Of a stretch of DNA of 64,000 nt, positions 33,515 to 42,275 are shown piece by piece. The DNA comes from Natrinema ejinorense (GTDB taxonomy: Archaea; Halobacteriota; Halobacteria; Halobacteriales; Natrialbaceae): NCBI RefSeq assembly GCF_002494345.1, contig NZ_NXNI01000001.1, forward strand, positions 3,286,001 to 3,350,000. Reading direction: 5' to 3'. How positions within the stretch are numbered: position 1 is the stretch's first letter; each line of letters starts with the position of its first letter. The notes under the pieces are model-generated. The model did no database searches. It was not told where the DNA came from and saw only the letters and a program-made list of their open reading frames with translations. The position numbers and the translations under genes were made by a program.

Positions 33515-35479
33515 GTGATCGGCGTTCTCTCCTCGGCTCTCGGGATCGCTCCGCTGGTTGTGGACTCCGGTGGTCTCACTGTGACCCCACAGATGCTGGT
33601 CGTGTTCGGGATCATCGCCCTCGCGCTGGTACTGTTCGTGACCGAGTGGCTGCCGATCGACGTGACCGCCATCCTGATCATGGTGTTGTTGATGGTCCTG
33701 GGTGCCGATGGCGTCGTGAACTTCACCGAAATCTCGACGGCCGAAGGGACCTCCGGGTTCTCCAACTCGGCGACGATCACCGTGCTGGCGATGCTCATTC
33801 TGAGTTCGGGGATCAGCCAGACGGGCGTCGTCCAGATCATCGGCCGCAAGATGTCCGCGTTCGCGGGCGACGACCTCGACAAACAGCTGCTCGCCACGAT
33901 CGGCGTCAGCGGACCCATCTCCGGCTTCATCAACAACACGCCGGTCGTCGCCATCCTCGTGCCCGTCGTCTCCGACATCGCCCACAAGGGCAAGACCTCG
34001 CCGTCGAAACTGCTGATTCCGCTCTCGTATGCCTCGATGTTCGGCGGCATGCTCACGCTGATCGGGACCTCGACGAATATCCTCGCGAGCGACGTCTCGG
34101 CCCGCCTCAGCGTGGAGTACCCCGAACTCCACGCCTTCTCGATGTTCGAGTTCACAAAGCTCGGCGTCATCGTCCTCCTCGTCGGCAGCCTCTATCTCAT
34201 GACCGTCGGCCACCGGCTGCTCCCCGAGCGGGTCCCCGTCGACGAGGACTACGTCACTGAGTATGCCATCGGTGAGTACCTGACCGAAGCGATCGTCGAC
34301 GAGGGCTCCCCGATCGTCGGCTCGACCGTCGCCGACGCCATCGACCGCGTCGAGTTCGACGCCGACATCCTGCAGGTCGTCCGCGACGGCGAGGAGTTCA
34401 TCGAACCCATCGGCCAGAAGACGATCCGCGCCGGCGACACGCTCCGGCTGCGGGCCGACCGGCCGACCGTCCAGCAACTCGTCGAACGCGAGACGCTCAC
34501 GATCGACGGCGGCCCCGAGACCGACGCCGAACTCGAGCCCGAGGACATCTCCGACCGCACGCTGGTCGAGGTCGTCGTCCCTCGGGGCTCCTTCCTCGTG
34601 GGCGAGTCGCTCGAGACGTCGACGTTCCGCCAGCGATACGACGCGACCGTGTTGGCCTTCCGCAGTCGAGGGGAGACGGTCCGCAGCGATATGGACGAAC
34701 GCCGCATTCGGGTCGGCGACACGCTGTTGGTCCAGGCGGCACCCGACAGCATCGATCGACTCTCGCAAAACGACGACTTCATCGTCGCCCACGAACCCGA
34801 GGAACCCGACTACCGCACGGAGAAGATCCCCCACGCGGCGGTGATCATGGCCGGCGTCGTCGGCTTCGTCGCCGTGCCGTGGGGAACGGTCGGGACCACC
34901 GTCGCCGGACTGACAGGTCTCGGCGCGTTCGAGGCGATGTCGGCGCTCTCCCTGCCGATCCTCGTCACCGCGCTCGCGGGCGTCGTCGCGATGGTCGCGA
35001 CGGGCGTGCTCAAGCCGACGGAAATCTACGACGCCGTCGAGTGGGACGTGATCTTCCTGCTGGCCGGCATCATCCCGCTGGGGATCGCCCTCGAGCAGAC
35101 CGGCGGCGCGGACCTTCTGGGTACGCTCGTCGCCACGACGGGTACCTATCTGCCGGCGCTGGGGGTGCTCTGGGTGTTCTACCTCGCGACTGGGCTCATC
35201 ACGGGCGTCATCTCCAACAACGCGAGCGTCGTGTTGATGCTCCCGGTCGCCGTCCAGACCGCCGACCAGATCGGCGCGAACCCCTTCGCGTTCGTGCTGG
35301 CGGTGACGTTCGCGGCCTCGACGGCGTTTCTCACGCCCGTCGGCTACCAGACGAACCTGTTCGTCTACGGGCCGGGCGGCTACAAGTTCATGGACTTCGT
35401 CCGCGTCGGCGCGCCGCTCCAGTTGCTCCTCTCCGTCGTGACCGTCCTCGGGATCGAGTTCTTCTGGGGCCTGTCGTAA
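33515..35479 (+). CDS. SLC13/DASS-type anion transporter with two RCK-C domains
   Basis: Encodes about 654 residues. Membrane halves flank a central soluble part. The first half has MLVVFGIIALALVLFVTEWLP and GFINNTPVVAILVPVVSDIA, the latter the conserved hairpin signature with the sodium- and substrate-binding SNT-like asparagines. The centre holds two TrkA C-terminal (RCK-C) domains (LTEAIVDEGSPIVGSTVADA...TIRAGDTLRLRAD and LVEVVVPRGSFLVGESLET...IRVGDTLLVQA). The second half has GVISNNASVVLMLPVAVQTA and FLTPVGYQTNLFVYGPGGYKF. Members carry sulfate, dicarboxylates or phosphate with sodium; the substrate is not certain. The GTG at 33515 was chosen as start; an ATG at 33592 is also possible. 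Confidence 0.87.
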   Translation: MIGVLSSALGIAPLVVDSGGLTVTPQMLVVFGIIALALVLFVTEWLPIDVTAILIMVLLMVLGADGVVNFTEISTAEGTSGFSNSATITVLAMLILSSGISQTGVVQIIGRKMSAFAGDDLDKQLLATIGVSGPISGFINNTPVVAILVPVVSDIAHKGKTSPSKLLIPLSYASMFGGMLTLIGTSTNILASDVSARLSVEYPELHAFSMFEFTKLGVIVLLVGSLYLMTVGHRLLPERVPVDEDYVTEYAIGEYLTEAIVDEGSPIVGSTVADAIDRVEFDADILQVVRDGEEFIEPIGQKTIRAGDTLRLRADRPTVQQLVERETLTIDGGPETDAELEPEDISDRTLVEVVVPRGSFLVGESLETSTFRQRYDATVLAFRSRGETVRSDMDERRIRVGDTLLVQAAPDSIDRLSQNDDFIVAHEPEEPDYRTEKIPHAAVIMAGVVGFVAVPWGTVGTTVAGLTGLGAFEAMSALSLPILVTALAGVVAMVATGVLKPTEIYDAVEWDVIFLLAGIIPLGIALEQTGGADLLGTLVATTGTYLPALGVLWVFYLATGLITGVISNNASVVLMLPVAVQTADQIGANPFAFVLAVTFAASTAFLTPVGYQTNLFVYGPGGYKFMDFVRVGAPLQLLLSVVTVLGIEFFWGLS

Positions 35480-35485
35480 CGACTC

Positions 35486-35674
35486 CTACTCGCCCGCCCC
35501 GTCGCTGCCCTCGCTCCGCTCGTCTTCGTTCGCCGCCTCGTCGACCTCTCCCTCCTCCTCGAGTGTCGGTTCGTCCTCGTCGTCCCGCTCGAGGGCCTCG
35601 TCGAGTTCACGCTCGCGCTGGCGCTTTTCGGCGTCGTCGGCCTGCTCGTCTCGACTCTCTTTGGTGTCTGCCAT
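35486..35674 (-). CDS. Small acidic, charged protein
   Basis: Encodes 62 residues, nearly all charged (ADTKESRDEQADDAEKRQRE, DEALERDDEDEPTLEEEGEV). It has no hydrophobic core and is probably disordered or a helix. It follows the SLC13-type gene in convergent orientation with a 6-base gap. Low-complexity acidic short proteins are common in haloarchaea; no function can be given. The evidence for coding is the sustained bias over the whole frame and a sensible ATG. Confidence 0.5.
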   Translation of the reverse strand: MADTKESRDEQADDAEKRQRERELDEALERDDEDEPTLEEEGEVDEAANEDERSEGSDGAGE

Positions 35675-35727
35675 GGTACTCACACGGCCGCGACCGGGAT
35701 AACCCTGTGCCATGCCATCACGCGGCG

Positions 35728-36039
35728 TTACCGGGAGCCGATCGGGCGATACGGCCGGAGCGCGGCCGCGTTCGGGACGACCCGAACGAGCGTCGACGCC
35801 GGCTTGTACGCCACGCGGTCGGTCGGGGACTTCGCGGCGGTGAGTTTCCAGAACCCCGGCGAACCGAACTGCAGTTTACAGAGCCCGCGTCCGTCGGTTC
35901 GCGTCGATTTCGTCTCCGTCGAGACGATGGCTCCCTCGACGGGCTGTCGCCGGTCGTCGCGGACCCGGACGGTCATTTCGGTACCGACGTCGACCTCCCG
36001 CCGCCCGACGTCGATCCGGAGTTGCCGAGTGATCTGCAT
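35728..36039 (-). CDS. Small beta-sandwich-like protein, unknown function
   Basis: Encodes 103 residues. The pattern RREVDVGTEMTVRVRDDRRQ, PVEGAIVSTETKSTRTDGRG, and CKLQFGSPGFWKLTAAK resembles a carboxypeptidase-regulatory or Ig-like beta sandwich (V..V..DG.G.......PG...). The C-terminus (PNAAALRPYRPIG) is not conserved-looking. No signal peptide is seen. It lies between the acidic small gene and the thiamine transporter operon, on the same strand as both. I cannot assign a function. Confidence 0.6.
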   Translation of the reverse strand: MQITRQLRIDVGRREVDVGTEMTVRVRDDRRQPVEGAIVSTETKSTRTDGRGLCKLQFGSPGFWKLTAAKSPTDRVAYKPASTLVRVVPNAAALRPYRPIGSR

Positions 36040-36122
36040 GCGGAATGCTACCGGTGCGATCCGGAAAAGAGATCACCTGCGTGTGCCGGCACGCCGAGTG
36101 GCTCCGGCAGGCGGGGTCCGAA

Positions 36123-37181
36123 TCAGTCCCGGGCGATGACGTGTGCGTCGTCGGGTGCGAACCCGACGGTGAGTTCGGCGCTCTCGGGGACGTCCGGAAG
36201 CTGCAGGACGATCCTGCGACCGTTCCATCGGCCGTTGACCCGGACGGTTTCCCCGAGGAACTCGCTGGTTTCGACGGTCACCGGCAGCCGGTTGTGATCG
36301 GCAGCCTGCGAGAGCGCTCCCGGCCGCACGCAGAACGTGGCGCGATCGGTCCCGTCGGGGATCGCCGGCAGCGAGAACGTCTCGCCGTCGATAGCTACCT
36401 GCGAGTACTCGCCGTTCCGGCCCCCGACGTCGCCCTCGAAGACGTTGTTGTCGCCGACGAACTCGGCGACGAACCGCGTTGCGGGTTCGCGATAGATCTC
36501 CTGGGGACGACCGACCTGCTCGACCCGGCCGTCGTGCATGACCGCAACGCGATCGGAGATCGCCAGCGCCTCCGCCTGGTCGTGGGTGACGTAGACGGTC
36601 GTGATCCCGAGTTCCGACTGGATCCGCGTTACCTGCCGGCGTAGCGATTCCCGAAGCTGGGCGTCGAGTGCACTCATCGGCTCGTCGAGCAAGAGGAGAT
36701 CCGGTGCCGGCGCGAGTGCACGAGCGAGCGCAACTCGCTGTTGCTGGCCGCCCGACAGCGACTCGGGATCGCGCTCGCCCATCCCCTCGAGATCGACCAG
36801 CTCGAGCAGGTCGGCGACGCGTTCGTCGACCCCCATTCCGGCGGGAGGGTCTCGAAATCGAAGGCCGTAGCCGACGTTTTCGGCGACGCTCATGTGGGGA
36901 AACAGTGCGTAGCTCTGGAAGACGACGCCGACGTCGCGCTCCTCGGGCGGGACGCCGGTCATCTCCCGATCGTCGAAGCAGACGGCCCCGTCGGTCGGTC
37001 CCTCGAAGCCGGCGATCGTTCGAAGGGTGGTCGTTTTCCCGCAGCCGGACGGGCCCACGAGGGTGAAAAACTCCCCGTCCCGGACCGACAGATCGACGTC
37101 CTCGAGCGCGACGGTACCGCCGTCCGTCGCGTCCGTCCCGCCGTAAACCTTCGAGACGCCCTCGAGAGCGAGCTCGGTCAT
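36123..37181 (-). CDS. thiQ: Thiamine-type ABC transporter ATP-binding protein
   Basis: Encodes 352 residues. Walker A GPSGCGKTTTLRTIAGFEG near residue 42, Q-loop VVFQSYALFPHMSVAENVGY, signature LSGGQQQRVALARALA, Walker B LLLLDEPMSALDA and switch TVYVTHDQAEAL are complete. The C-terminal ~115 residues form a TOBE-like regulatory domain (RFVAEFVGDNNVFEGDVGG). It is of the iron/spermidine/thiamine class. The start overlaps the permease stop by four bases (ATGA). Its partners (39096-40241 thiamine binding, 37178-39091 permease) give the thiamine assignment; the ATPase alone could serve iron or spermidine. Confidence 0.87.
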   Translation of the reverse strand: MTELALEGVSKVYGGTDATDGGTVALEDVDLSVRDGEFFTLVGPSGCGKTTTLRTIAGFEGPTDGAVCFDDREMTGVPPEERDVGVVFQSYALFPHMSVAENVGYGLRFRDPPAGMGVDERVADLLELVDLEGMGERDPESLSGGQQQRVALARALAPAPDLLLLDEPMSALDAQLRESLRRQVTRIQSELGITTVYVTHDQAEALAISDRVAVMHDGRVEQVGRPQEIYREPATRFVAEFVGDNNVFEGDVGGRNGEYSQVAIDGETFSLPAIPDGTDRATFCVRPGALSQAADHNRLPVTVETSEFLGETVRVNGRWNGRRIVLQLPDVPESAELTVGFAPDDAHVIARD

Positions 37182-39091
37182 CGCTCGAACCTCCCGCCGA
37201 CGCGGTCGACGACGACGAAGCTCGCGGCCGTGACGAACAACAACACCGTCCCCATGGCGATCGCGGGGCCGGAGCGGCGGCCGAGATACCGCTCGACGGC
37301 GACGGGCATGGTGTACGTGTCGCCGCCGCTGGCTAAAATCACCGTCGAAGAGAACTCACCGATCGAGATGGCGAAGGCGAAGGCGGCTCCGGCGACGATC
37401 CCGCTGGCGACCAGCGGCAGCTCCACGTCTCTGAGCGCACGATACCGGGAGGCCCCGAGCGCCCGCGCGGATTCGACGAGGGCCGGATCGAGGGTCGTGA
37501 GCAGCGGCGAGACGTTCCGCGTGACGAAGGGGTAGGCCGCGACGGCGTGGGCGGCGACGATCGCGATCGCGCCCGTCACCTGAAAGCGCCAGCCGCCGGG
37601 CAGCGGAATTCCGAAGACCAGGCCCTGCAGGAGCCCGATCCCGAAGACGACCCCGCTGACCGCCAGCGGCAACATCGCGAGCGTGTCGATAACCGCCCCG
37701 CTGCGACCGGCGCGGGTCGTCACCACCGAGACGACCACGCCCATCGGTACCGCCACGGCCAGCGTCGCGACCCCGAACAGCAGCGAGTTCCGAATCGCGA
37801 TCCACGGCAGGGTCTGGTACGATGCCCCCTCGAGCTGGCGCTCGAGCAGGAACGCGTAGTGGCGACCCGTGAGCCCGCTGCCGTCCGTGACGCTCCCGAC
37901 GACGAGACTCGCCATCGGGCCGACGAAGACCACGACGGCGACCAGTCCGTAGCCGACGATCGCCAGCCGGCGGGGCGACAGTGCCGTCCGCAGGTCGGGA
38001 AAGAGCGGCGTCCGGGAGGGCGCGGTGGCCCCTCGAGCGAGCCCCGACTGTGCGGATTCGTACCGGAGGTAGGCGTAGGTCAGGGCCAGCGAGAGGATCG
38101 TCTCGAGGACGGCCAGCGTGGCGGCCTCGGCGTAGGCCAGCTGGCGCACCCGGTCGTAGATCCAGACTTCGACGGTCGCGAGCTGGAGCCCGCCCAGCGC
38201 GAGGACGATGGGGAACGTCATGAACGTGAAGATGAAGGTCAGGAGCGCGCCGGTCAGGAGCGCGGGCAGCAGTTGCGGGACGACCACGTCGCGGAACGCA
38301 CGCCGCGGACTGGCCCCGAGACTGCGGGCGGTTTCGACGGTCCGAACGTCGACGGACTCCCAGGCGGCGACGGTGACGCGAGCGACGAGGGGCGCGTTGT
38401 AGAACGCGTGGGCGACGATCACGATCGCTAACGGATTCCACTCGATGAACGGATACGGACCGAGTCCGACGATTCCGAGCAGCTGGTTGAGCGTTCCCGC
38501 CTGCCCGAACATCGCGTAGAAGCCGACGGCGACCATGATCCCCGGCAGGACGAACGGGAGGATCGTCAGCGAGCGCAGCGTCCGTCGACCCCGGAACTCG
38601 TAGTTCGCGAGGACGTAGGCGGCGGGCAGCCCCAGCGCGACGCTCGCGATCGTCGACAGCACCGCCTGATAGGCCGTAAAGCCGAACAGTCCCGTTCGAA
38701 CGCCCGGCGTCTCGAGGACGGGCCACGGTATCGGAACCGCGATGCCGGGGATCGGATACTCGAGCGAGACCGAGATCGAGACGGCTGCGAGCCAGCCGAC
38801 GAGCGACTCGAGGTGCGTTCCCACGGCCAGGGGGTCCGCGAAGACCTCGGCGAGCACCCCGACGTAGAACGGATCGGTGAGGACCGCCCGAAAGAACGTG
38901 AGCGTCACCGCCCCGTCGTCGACCACGGCGTTGACGAAGACGACCCCGACCGGAACGTAGAGCATGACGGCGAGGACGGCGGCCGTCACGAGCCCCGTCA
39001 GCGAGAGCGCGTGGCGCTCGAACCAGCGATATGCGGCCACGAATCCCCCTCGGGGCCGCGCTCTACGTCCGGATCCTCCCGCTCGAGACAC
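37178..39091 (-). CDS. thiP: Thiamine-type ABC transporter fused permease
   Basis: Encodes 637 residues, with two permease halves in one chain, as in ThiP and FbpB. Each half has a BPD-type EAA loop: ETARSLGASPRRAFRDVVVP in the first half and ESARALGASRYRALRDVELP in the second. Many membrane spans are visible (LVTAAVLAVMLYVPVGVVFV, LTGALLTFIFTFMTFPIVLA, AIVGYGLVAVVVFVGPMASL, GIVAGAAFAFAISIGEFSST). It starts with GTG four bases after the substrate-binding gene stop, and its stop overlaps the ATPase start. It imports the ligand brought by the 39096-40241 protein. Confidence 0.9.
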   Translation of the reverse strand: MSRAGGSGRRARPRGGFVAAYRWFERHALSLTGLVTAAVLAVMLYVPVGVVFVNAVVDDGAVTLTFFRAVLTDPFYVGVLAEVFADPLAVGTHLESLVGWLAAVSISVSLEYPIPGIAVPIPWPVLETPGVRTGLFGFTAYQAVLSTIASVALGLPAAYVLANYEFRGRRTLRSLTILPFVLPGIMVAVGFYAMFGQAGTLNQLLGIVGLGPYPFIEWNPLAIVIVAHAFYNAPLVARVTVAAWESVDVRTVETARSLGASPRRAFRDVVVPQLLPALLTGALLTFIFTFMTFPIVLALGGLQLATVEVWIYDRVRQLAYAEAATLAVLETILSLALTYAYLRYESAQSGLARGATAPSRTPLFPDLRTALSPRRLAIVGYGLVAVVVFVGPMASLVVGSVTDGSGLTGRHYAFLLERQLEGASYQTLPWIAIRNSLLFGVATLAVAVPMGVVVSVVTTRAGRSGAVIDTLAMLPLAVSGVVFGIGLLQGLVFGIPLPGGWRFQVTGAIAIVAAHAVAAYPFVTRNVSPLLTTLDPALVESARALGASRYRALRDVELPLVASGIVAGAAFAFAISIGEFSSTVILASGGDTYTMPVAVERYLGRRSGPAIAMGTVLLFVTAASFVVVDRVGGRFER

Positions 39092-39095
39092 GGTG

Positions 39096-40241
39096 TTAGC
39101 GGCCGGCGAACTCGCGTGCCCACTCTTCGACCCAACCGTCGAGGTTGCCCCGAAGCTCGTCGTAGCCGACCGTTACCGCCTCCGACGGCTCGTGTGCGTA
39201 CTGGTCGAACTCCTCGTCGAGTTCGACGTGCTGGGATTCGACGGCCGGGAACTGGACGTTCCGCTGGGCGATCTCGGCCTGTGCATCGCTCGAGAGGGCG
39301 AAATCGAGGAACTCGTAGGCGAGGTCGACTTCGTTCGCTCCCTCGAAGATCCCCATTCCCTCGGGGTTGGCGTATCCTTGCCCGTCCGGGAACGCGATCT
39401 GATGCCGGCTCATGTCGTAGCCTTCCGCGCTGGCGAACACCTGGTCGGTCGAATACGAGACCACCATCGGTCGCTCCTCGTTCATGTACGAGCCGTAGTA
39501 GGATTCGGACCAGTCGTCGAGCACGCGAACCCCGTTGTCGTCGAGCGCGCGCCAGTACTCGAGGTAGCCGTCCTCGCCGTAGGCGTCGATCGTCCACAGG
39601 AGAAACGCTCGACCCGGATCCGAGCTCTGGGCGTTCTGGGCCAGCAGTGCGTCCTCGTAGGCGGGTTCCGTCAGGTCGTCGAGCGTCTCGGGCGCGTCGA
39701 CGACGGTTTCGTCGTAGACGAGGCTGATGTAGCCCGTATCGTAGGCGAGCACGCGGCCGTGTGGATCGCCCATGTCGAGGCCGTCGCGGATCCGCTCGGC
39801 GCGATCGATGCGATCGACGTTCAACTGCCGGAAGAGACCGCCGTCGTCGAGGGTGTCGTCGACCCGGACGAGGTCGTCGACGTTGAGTCCGAGATACACG
39901 TCGGCTTCGATCCCGGCGTTTTGTTGTGCCCGAGTGATGTACTGATTGAGCCCCTCGCTCGGGACCATCCATTTCAGTTCGGCGTCGGGATACGCCGCCT
40001 CGAAGGCCTCTTTGAGCCACGGGCCGGCGGGGTTGTCGCCGTCGACCATCGACTCGTAGGTCGCGATCCGTAACTCCCCCTCGAGATCCGGGTTCTCCGG
40101 CTCGGGATCCGGCGTCTCCGAATCGGTCCCCCCGTCTTCGGTCCCGTTGCCCTGCTCGTCCCCCCCATCGCGAGTCAAGCAGCCAGCGACGCCGGCGAGC
40201 GTACTTCCACCGACCGCGCCGACGAACGTTCGACGTTTCAT
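39096..40241 (-). CDS. thiB: Thiamine-type ABC transporter substrate-binding lipoprotein
   Basis: Encodes 381 residues. The N-terminus has a twin-arginine-like start (KRRTFVGAVGGS) and a lipobox GVAGC, so it is exported and anchored outside by a lipid. An acidic linker follows (EQGNGTEDGGTDSETP). The binding domain matches TbpA/ThiB: ELRIATYESMVDGDNPAGPW, ADVYLGLNVDDLV, VLAYDTGYISLVYDE, RAFLLWTIDAYGEDGYLEYW, DDWSESYYGSYMNEERPMVV and RNVQFPAV. It probably binds thiamine or its phosphates. First gene of the thiB-thiP-thiQ operon. A TATA-like box and palindrome lie directly ahead. Confidence 0.88.
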   Translation of the reverse strand: MKRRTFVGAVGGSTLAGVAGCLTRDGGDEQGNGTEDGGTDSETPDPEPENPDLEGELRIATYESMVDGDNPAGPWLKEAFEAAYPDAELKWMVPSEGLNQYITRAQQNAGIEADVYLGLNVDDLVRVDDTLDDGGLFRQLNVDRIDRAERIRDGLDMGDPHGRVLAYDTGYISLVYDETVVDAPETLDDLTEPAYEDALLAQNAQSSDPGRAFLLWTIDAYGEDGYLEYWRALDDNGVRVLDDWSESYYGSYMNEERPMVVSYSTDQVFASAEGYDMSRHQIAFPDGQGYANPEGMGIFEGANEVDLAYEFLDFALSSDAQAEIAQRNVQFPAVESQHVELDEEFDQYAHEPSEAVTVGYDELRGNLDGWVEEWAREFAGR

Positions 40242-40243
40242 TA

Positions 40244-40261
40244 CCCAGTGGTTGTACTGGG
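40244..40261. promoter_or_regulatory. Palindrome at the thiB operon promoter
   Basis: CCCAGT, a 6-base spacer and ACTGGG form an inverted repeat between the TATA-like box and the thiB start codon. A repressor bound here would block initiation. A thiamine-responsive regulator would be the natural candidate, but I cannot match the site to a known motif. Confidence 0.45.
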
Positions 40262-40265
40262 TGGT

Positions 40266-40271
40266 CTTAAG
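40266..40271 (-). promoter_or_regulatory. TATA-like box of the thiamine transporter operon
   Basis: CTTAAG on the minus strand, 24 bases before the ATG at 40241, which fits a leaderless operon transcript. Confidence 0.5.
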
Positions 40272-40349
40272 CCCCGTGATCGCCGCCGTTCCGTTCCGAC
40301 GCCCTTCTCAGAGCCGAAAGACTTTGTCGCTCGGCTGAGACTCACCGCT

Positions 40350-41468
40350 GTGTCAGAGACCACGGGGGACTCGCGCTCGCGCAGGCGTCGCCGCTACGTC
40401 CTCGCAGGTATCGTCGTCGCACTCGGCGTCCTCACCGGCGGGATCCTGCTCGAGGTCCTCGGGACGATCCTGTTCGCGCTCACCGTCGCCTACGTCCTGT
40501 TGCCCGTCCAGGGGTGGCTCGTCAGACGCGGTCTCACGGAGTGGACGGGCGCGCTCGCGGCGACGCTGATCGGTTTCCTGACCGCGGTCGCGGTCTTCGC
40601 ACCGATCGTCGTGGCGCTGTACTTCCGCATCGAGCCGATACTTGAGGCCGTCGAGAGCCTCCCGCGGGAGCTGTCGATCACGGTCCTCGAGTCGACGCAC
40701 ACGCTCGAGGCCGGCGAGGTGCAGGCGCTCGCGGTCGACTATCTCAGCGGCGCTGCGACGTCGCTCGCGCTCGAACTGCCGGTGCTCGCGATCAAGTTCG
40801 CGCTGTTCGTCGTCCTCCTGTTCGGGCTGCTACTCAAAGGCGAGGAGGCGGGTCGAGCCGCCGTCGCACCCGTCCCATACGGCTATCGCGACGTGGTCTA
40901 CGCGCTGGCCAAGCGAGCCCGCGAGACGCTGTACGCGATCTACGTCCTGCAGGTCGCGACCTCGGTCGCGACGCTGGCGATCGCCTATCCGCTCTTCTGG
41001 GTGCTCGGATACGACGCCGCGCTGACGCTGTCGATCGCCGCTGCGGTGTTGCAGTTCGTTCCGATCATCGGTCCGAGCATGCTCATCGCGCCGATCACCC
41101 TCTATCACGTCGCCGCCGGCGATCTCTTCGCGGCGACCCTGATCGGGGTGTTGGGTCTCGTGCTCATCGCCTGGCTCCCCGACATCGCCGTCCGACCGCG
41201 GCTGTCCCGTCGTTCGGCCGGGTTGCCCGGGAGCCTCTACTTCGTCGGCTTCACCGGCGGTCTCTTCACGCTGGGGCCGATCGGGATCGTCGTCGGCCCG
41301 CTGATCGTCGCGGTCTTCGTCGAAGCCGTCGACCTCCTCGCCGACGAGGTCAACCCCGACGTCACGTTCACGGACCTCGTCGAGGCGGACCTCGAGACGC
41401 AGTCGGTGGACACCGCCGACACGGAAACGACGTTCGAGGAGACGGAGTCCCGCACTGTCGACGACTGA
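40350..41468 (+). CDS. AI-2E family (PerM-like) transporter
   Basis: Encodes 372 residues from the GTG at 40350 (SETTGDSRSRRRRRYVL). About eight membrane spans are arranged as in AI-2E/PerM proteins: YVLAGIVVALGVLTGGILLE, WTGALAATLIGFLTAVAVFA, LFVVLLFGLLLKG, then a loop, FWVLGYDAALTLSIAAAVLQ with VPIIGPSMLIAPITLYHVAA, and LGPIGIVVGPLIVAVFVEAV. The C-terminus is acidic. Bacterial members export autoinducer-2 or ions; the archaeal substrate is not known. It is divergent from the thiamine operon. Confidence 0.88.
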   Translation: MSETTGDSRSRRRRRYVLAGIVVALGVLTGGILLEVLGTILFALTVAYVLLPVQGWLVRRGLTEWTGALAATLIGFLTAVAVFAPIVVALYFRIEPILEAVESLPRELSITVLESTHTLEAGEVQALAVDYLSGAATSLALELPVLAIKFALFVVLLFGLLLKGEEAGRAAVAPVPYGYRDVVYALAKRARETLYAIYVLQVATSVATLAIAYPLFWVLGYDAALTLSIAAAVLQFVPIIGPSMLIAPITLYHVAAGDLFAATLIGVLGLVLIAWLPDIAVRPRLSRRSAGLPGSLYFVGFTGGLFTLGPIGIVVGPLIVAVFVEAVDLLADEVNPDVTFTDLVEADLETQSVDTADTETTFEETESRTVDD

Positions 41469-41564
41469 TCGGACCTCCGTTTTGTCCCTTCCCCGGCGTC
41501 GGCCGCCGGCGACGCGATCCCATCGACCACCGACACTTTTCTCGCTGCCGGTCGTTCGTTCCGT

Positions 41565-42209
41565 ATGGTCCGCAGCCGAACCATCATCAACGCGATCGTC
41601 GGAGCCGTCGTCGGCGTCGTTCTCTCGTTCATCCCCTTCTCCACCGTTCTCGGCGGCCTCGTCGCCGGTTTCCTCGAGGGGCCGGACGAACGGGCCGGCG
41701 CGATCGTCGGCGCGCTCGCTGGCGCGATCACCTTCCTCCCGATCGCGGCGGGTGCGTTCCTCGTCTTCGGGTTCCTCGGGATCGGCATCGGCTTTGGCTT
41801 CCCCGCCGAAGGGGTCGCGGTCCTCTTCGTTCTGTTCGTCATCGCGTTGCTCTTCCTCCTCGTCTACACCGTCGGCCCGTCGCTACTCGGGGGCTACCTC
41901 GGGGCGTACCTCGCGCGGGAATACCCCGAGCGACGGCGGCGGACTCGGGAGACGATCGGGTTCGAGGCGGAGCGGGCGCCGGATCGCGCCCCGTCTCGCG
42001 TTCAGGGGCCGGACTCGGACCGCGAACGGTCGGGCCAGGAACCGATGACGGATTACGAACGGGATTCGAGCCAGGATCCGATGACGGACCACGAACGGGA
42101 TCCGGATCGGTATTCTGATCCGGAGTACGAACCGAACTCGGACCGGCAATCGGGTCCGGATCGCGAACGGGACCCGAACCGCGATCGTGACCGAGACCTG
42201 GACCGCTGA
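41565..42209 (+). CDS. DUF5518 family membrane protein with repetitive charged tail
   Basis: Encodes 214 residues. The first ~125 are membrane spans rich in Gly (IINAIVGAVVGVVLSFIPFS, VLGGLVAGFLEGPDERAGAI, VGALAGAITFLPIAAGAFLV, VLFVIALLFLLVYTVG), as in the haloarchaeal DUF5518 family. The last ~80 residues form a hydrophilic tail with near-repeats (QEPMTDYERDSS and QDPMTDHERDPD, then DRERDPNRDRDRD). The tail is encoded by direct DNA repeats of about 36 bases and may vary between strains. Function unknown. Confidence 0.8.
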   Translation: MVRSRTIINAIVGAVVGVVLSFIPFSTVLGGLVAGFLEGPDERAGAIVGALAGAITFLPIAAGAFLVFGFLGIGIGFGFPAEGVAVLFVLFVIALLFLLVYTVGPSLLGGYLGAYLAREYPERRRRTRETIGFEAERAPDRAPSRVQGPDSDRERSGQEPMTDYERDSSQDPMTDHERDPDRYSDPEYEPNSDRQSGPDRERDPNRDRDRDLDR

Positions 42210-42275
42210 TCCGACCGCATACGGTCTGCTGTCAACACCCACAGCCGGTCGCGACTGGGCCGGCACTGCTGCCAG

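Noticed and set aside
36740-40070. Long plus-strand frames over the thiamine operon
   Set aside because: They are antisense to three well-identified genes with full motifs and are normal by-products of high GC content.
40335-40340. CTGAGA near the thiamine operon as part of a TPP riboswitch
   Set aside because: It is on the strand of the divergent transporter gene, and the other conserved parts of the TPP aptamer are missing.
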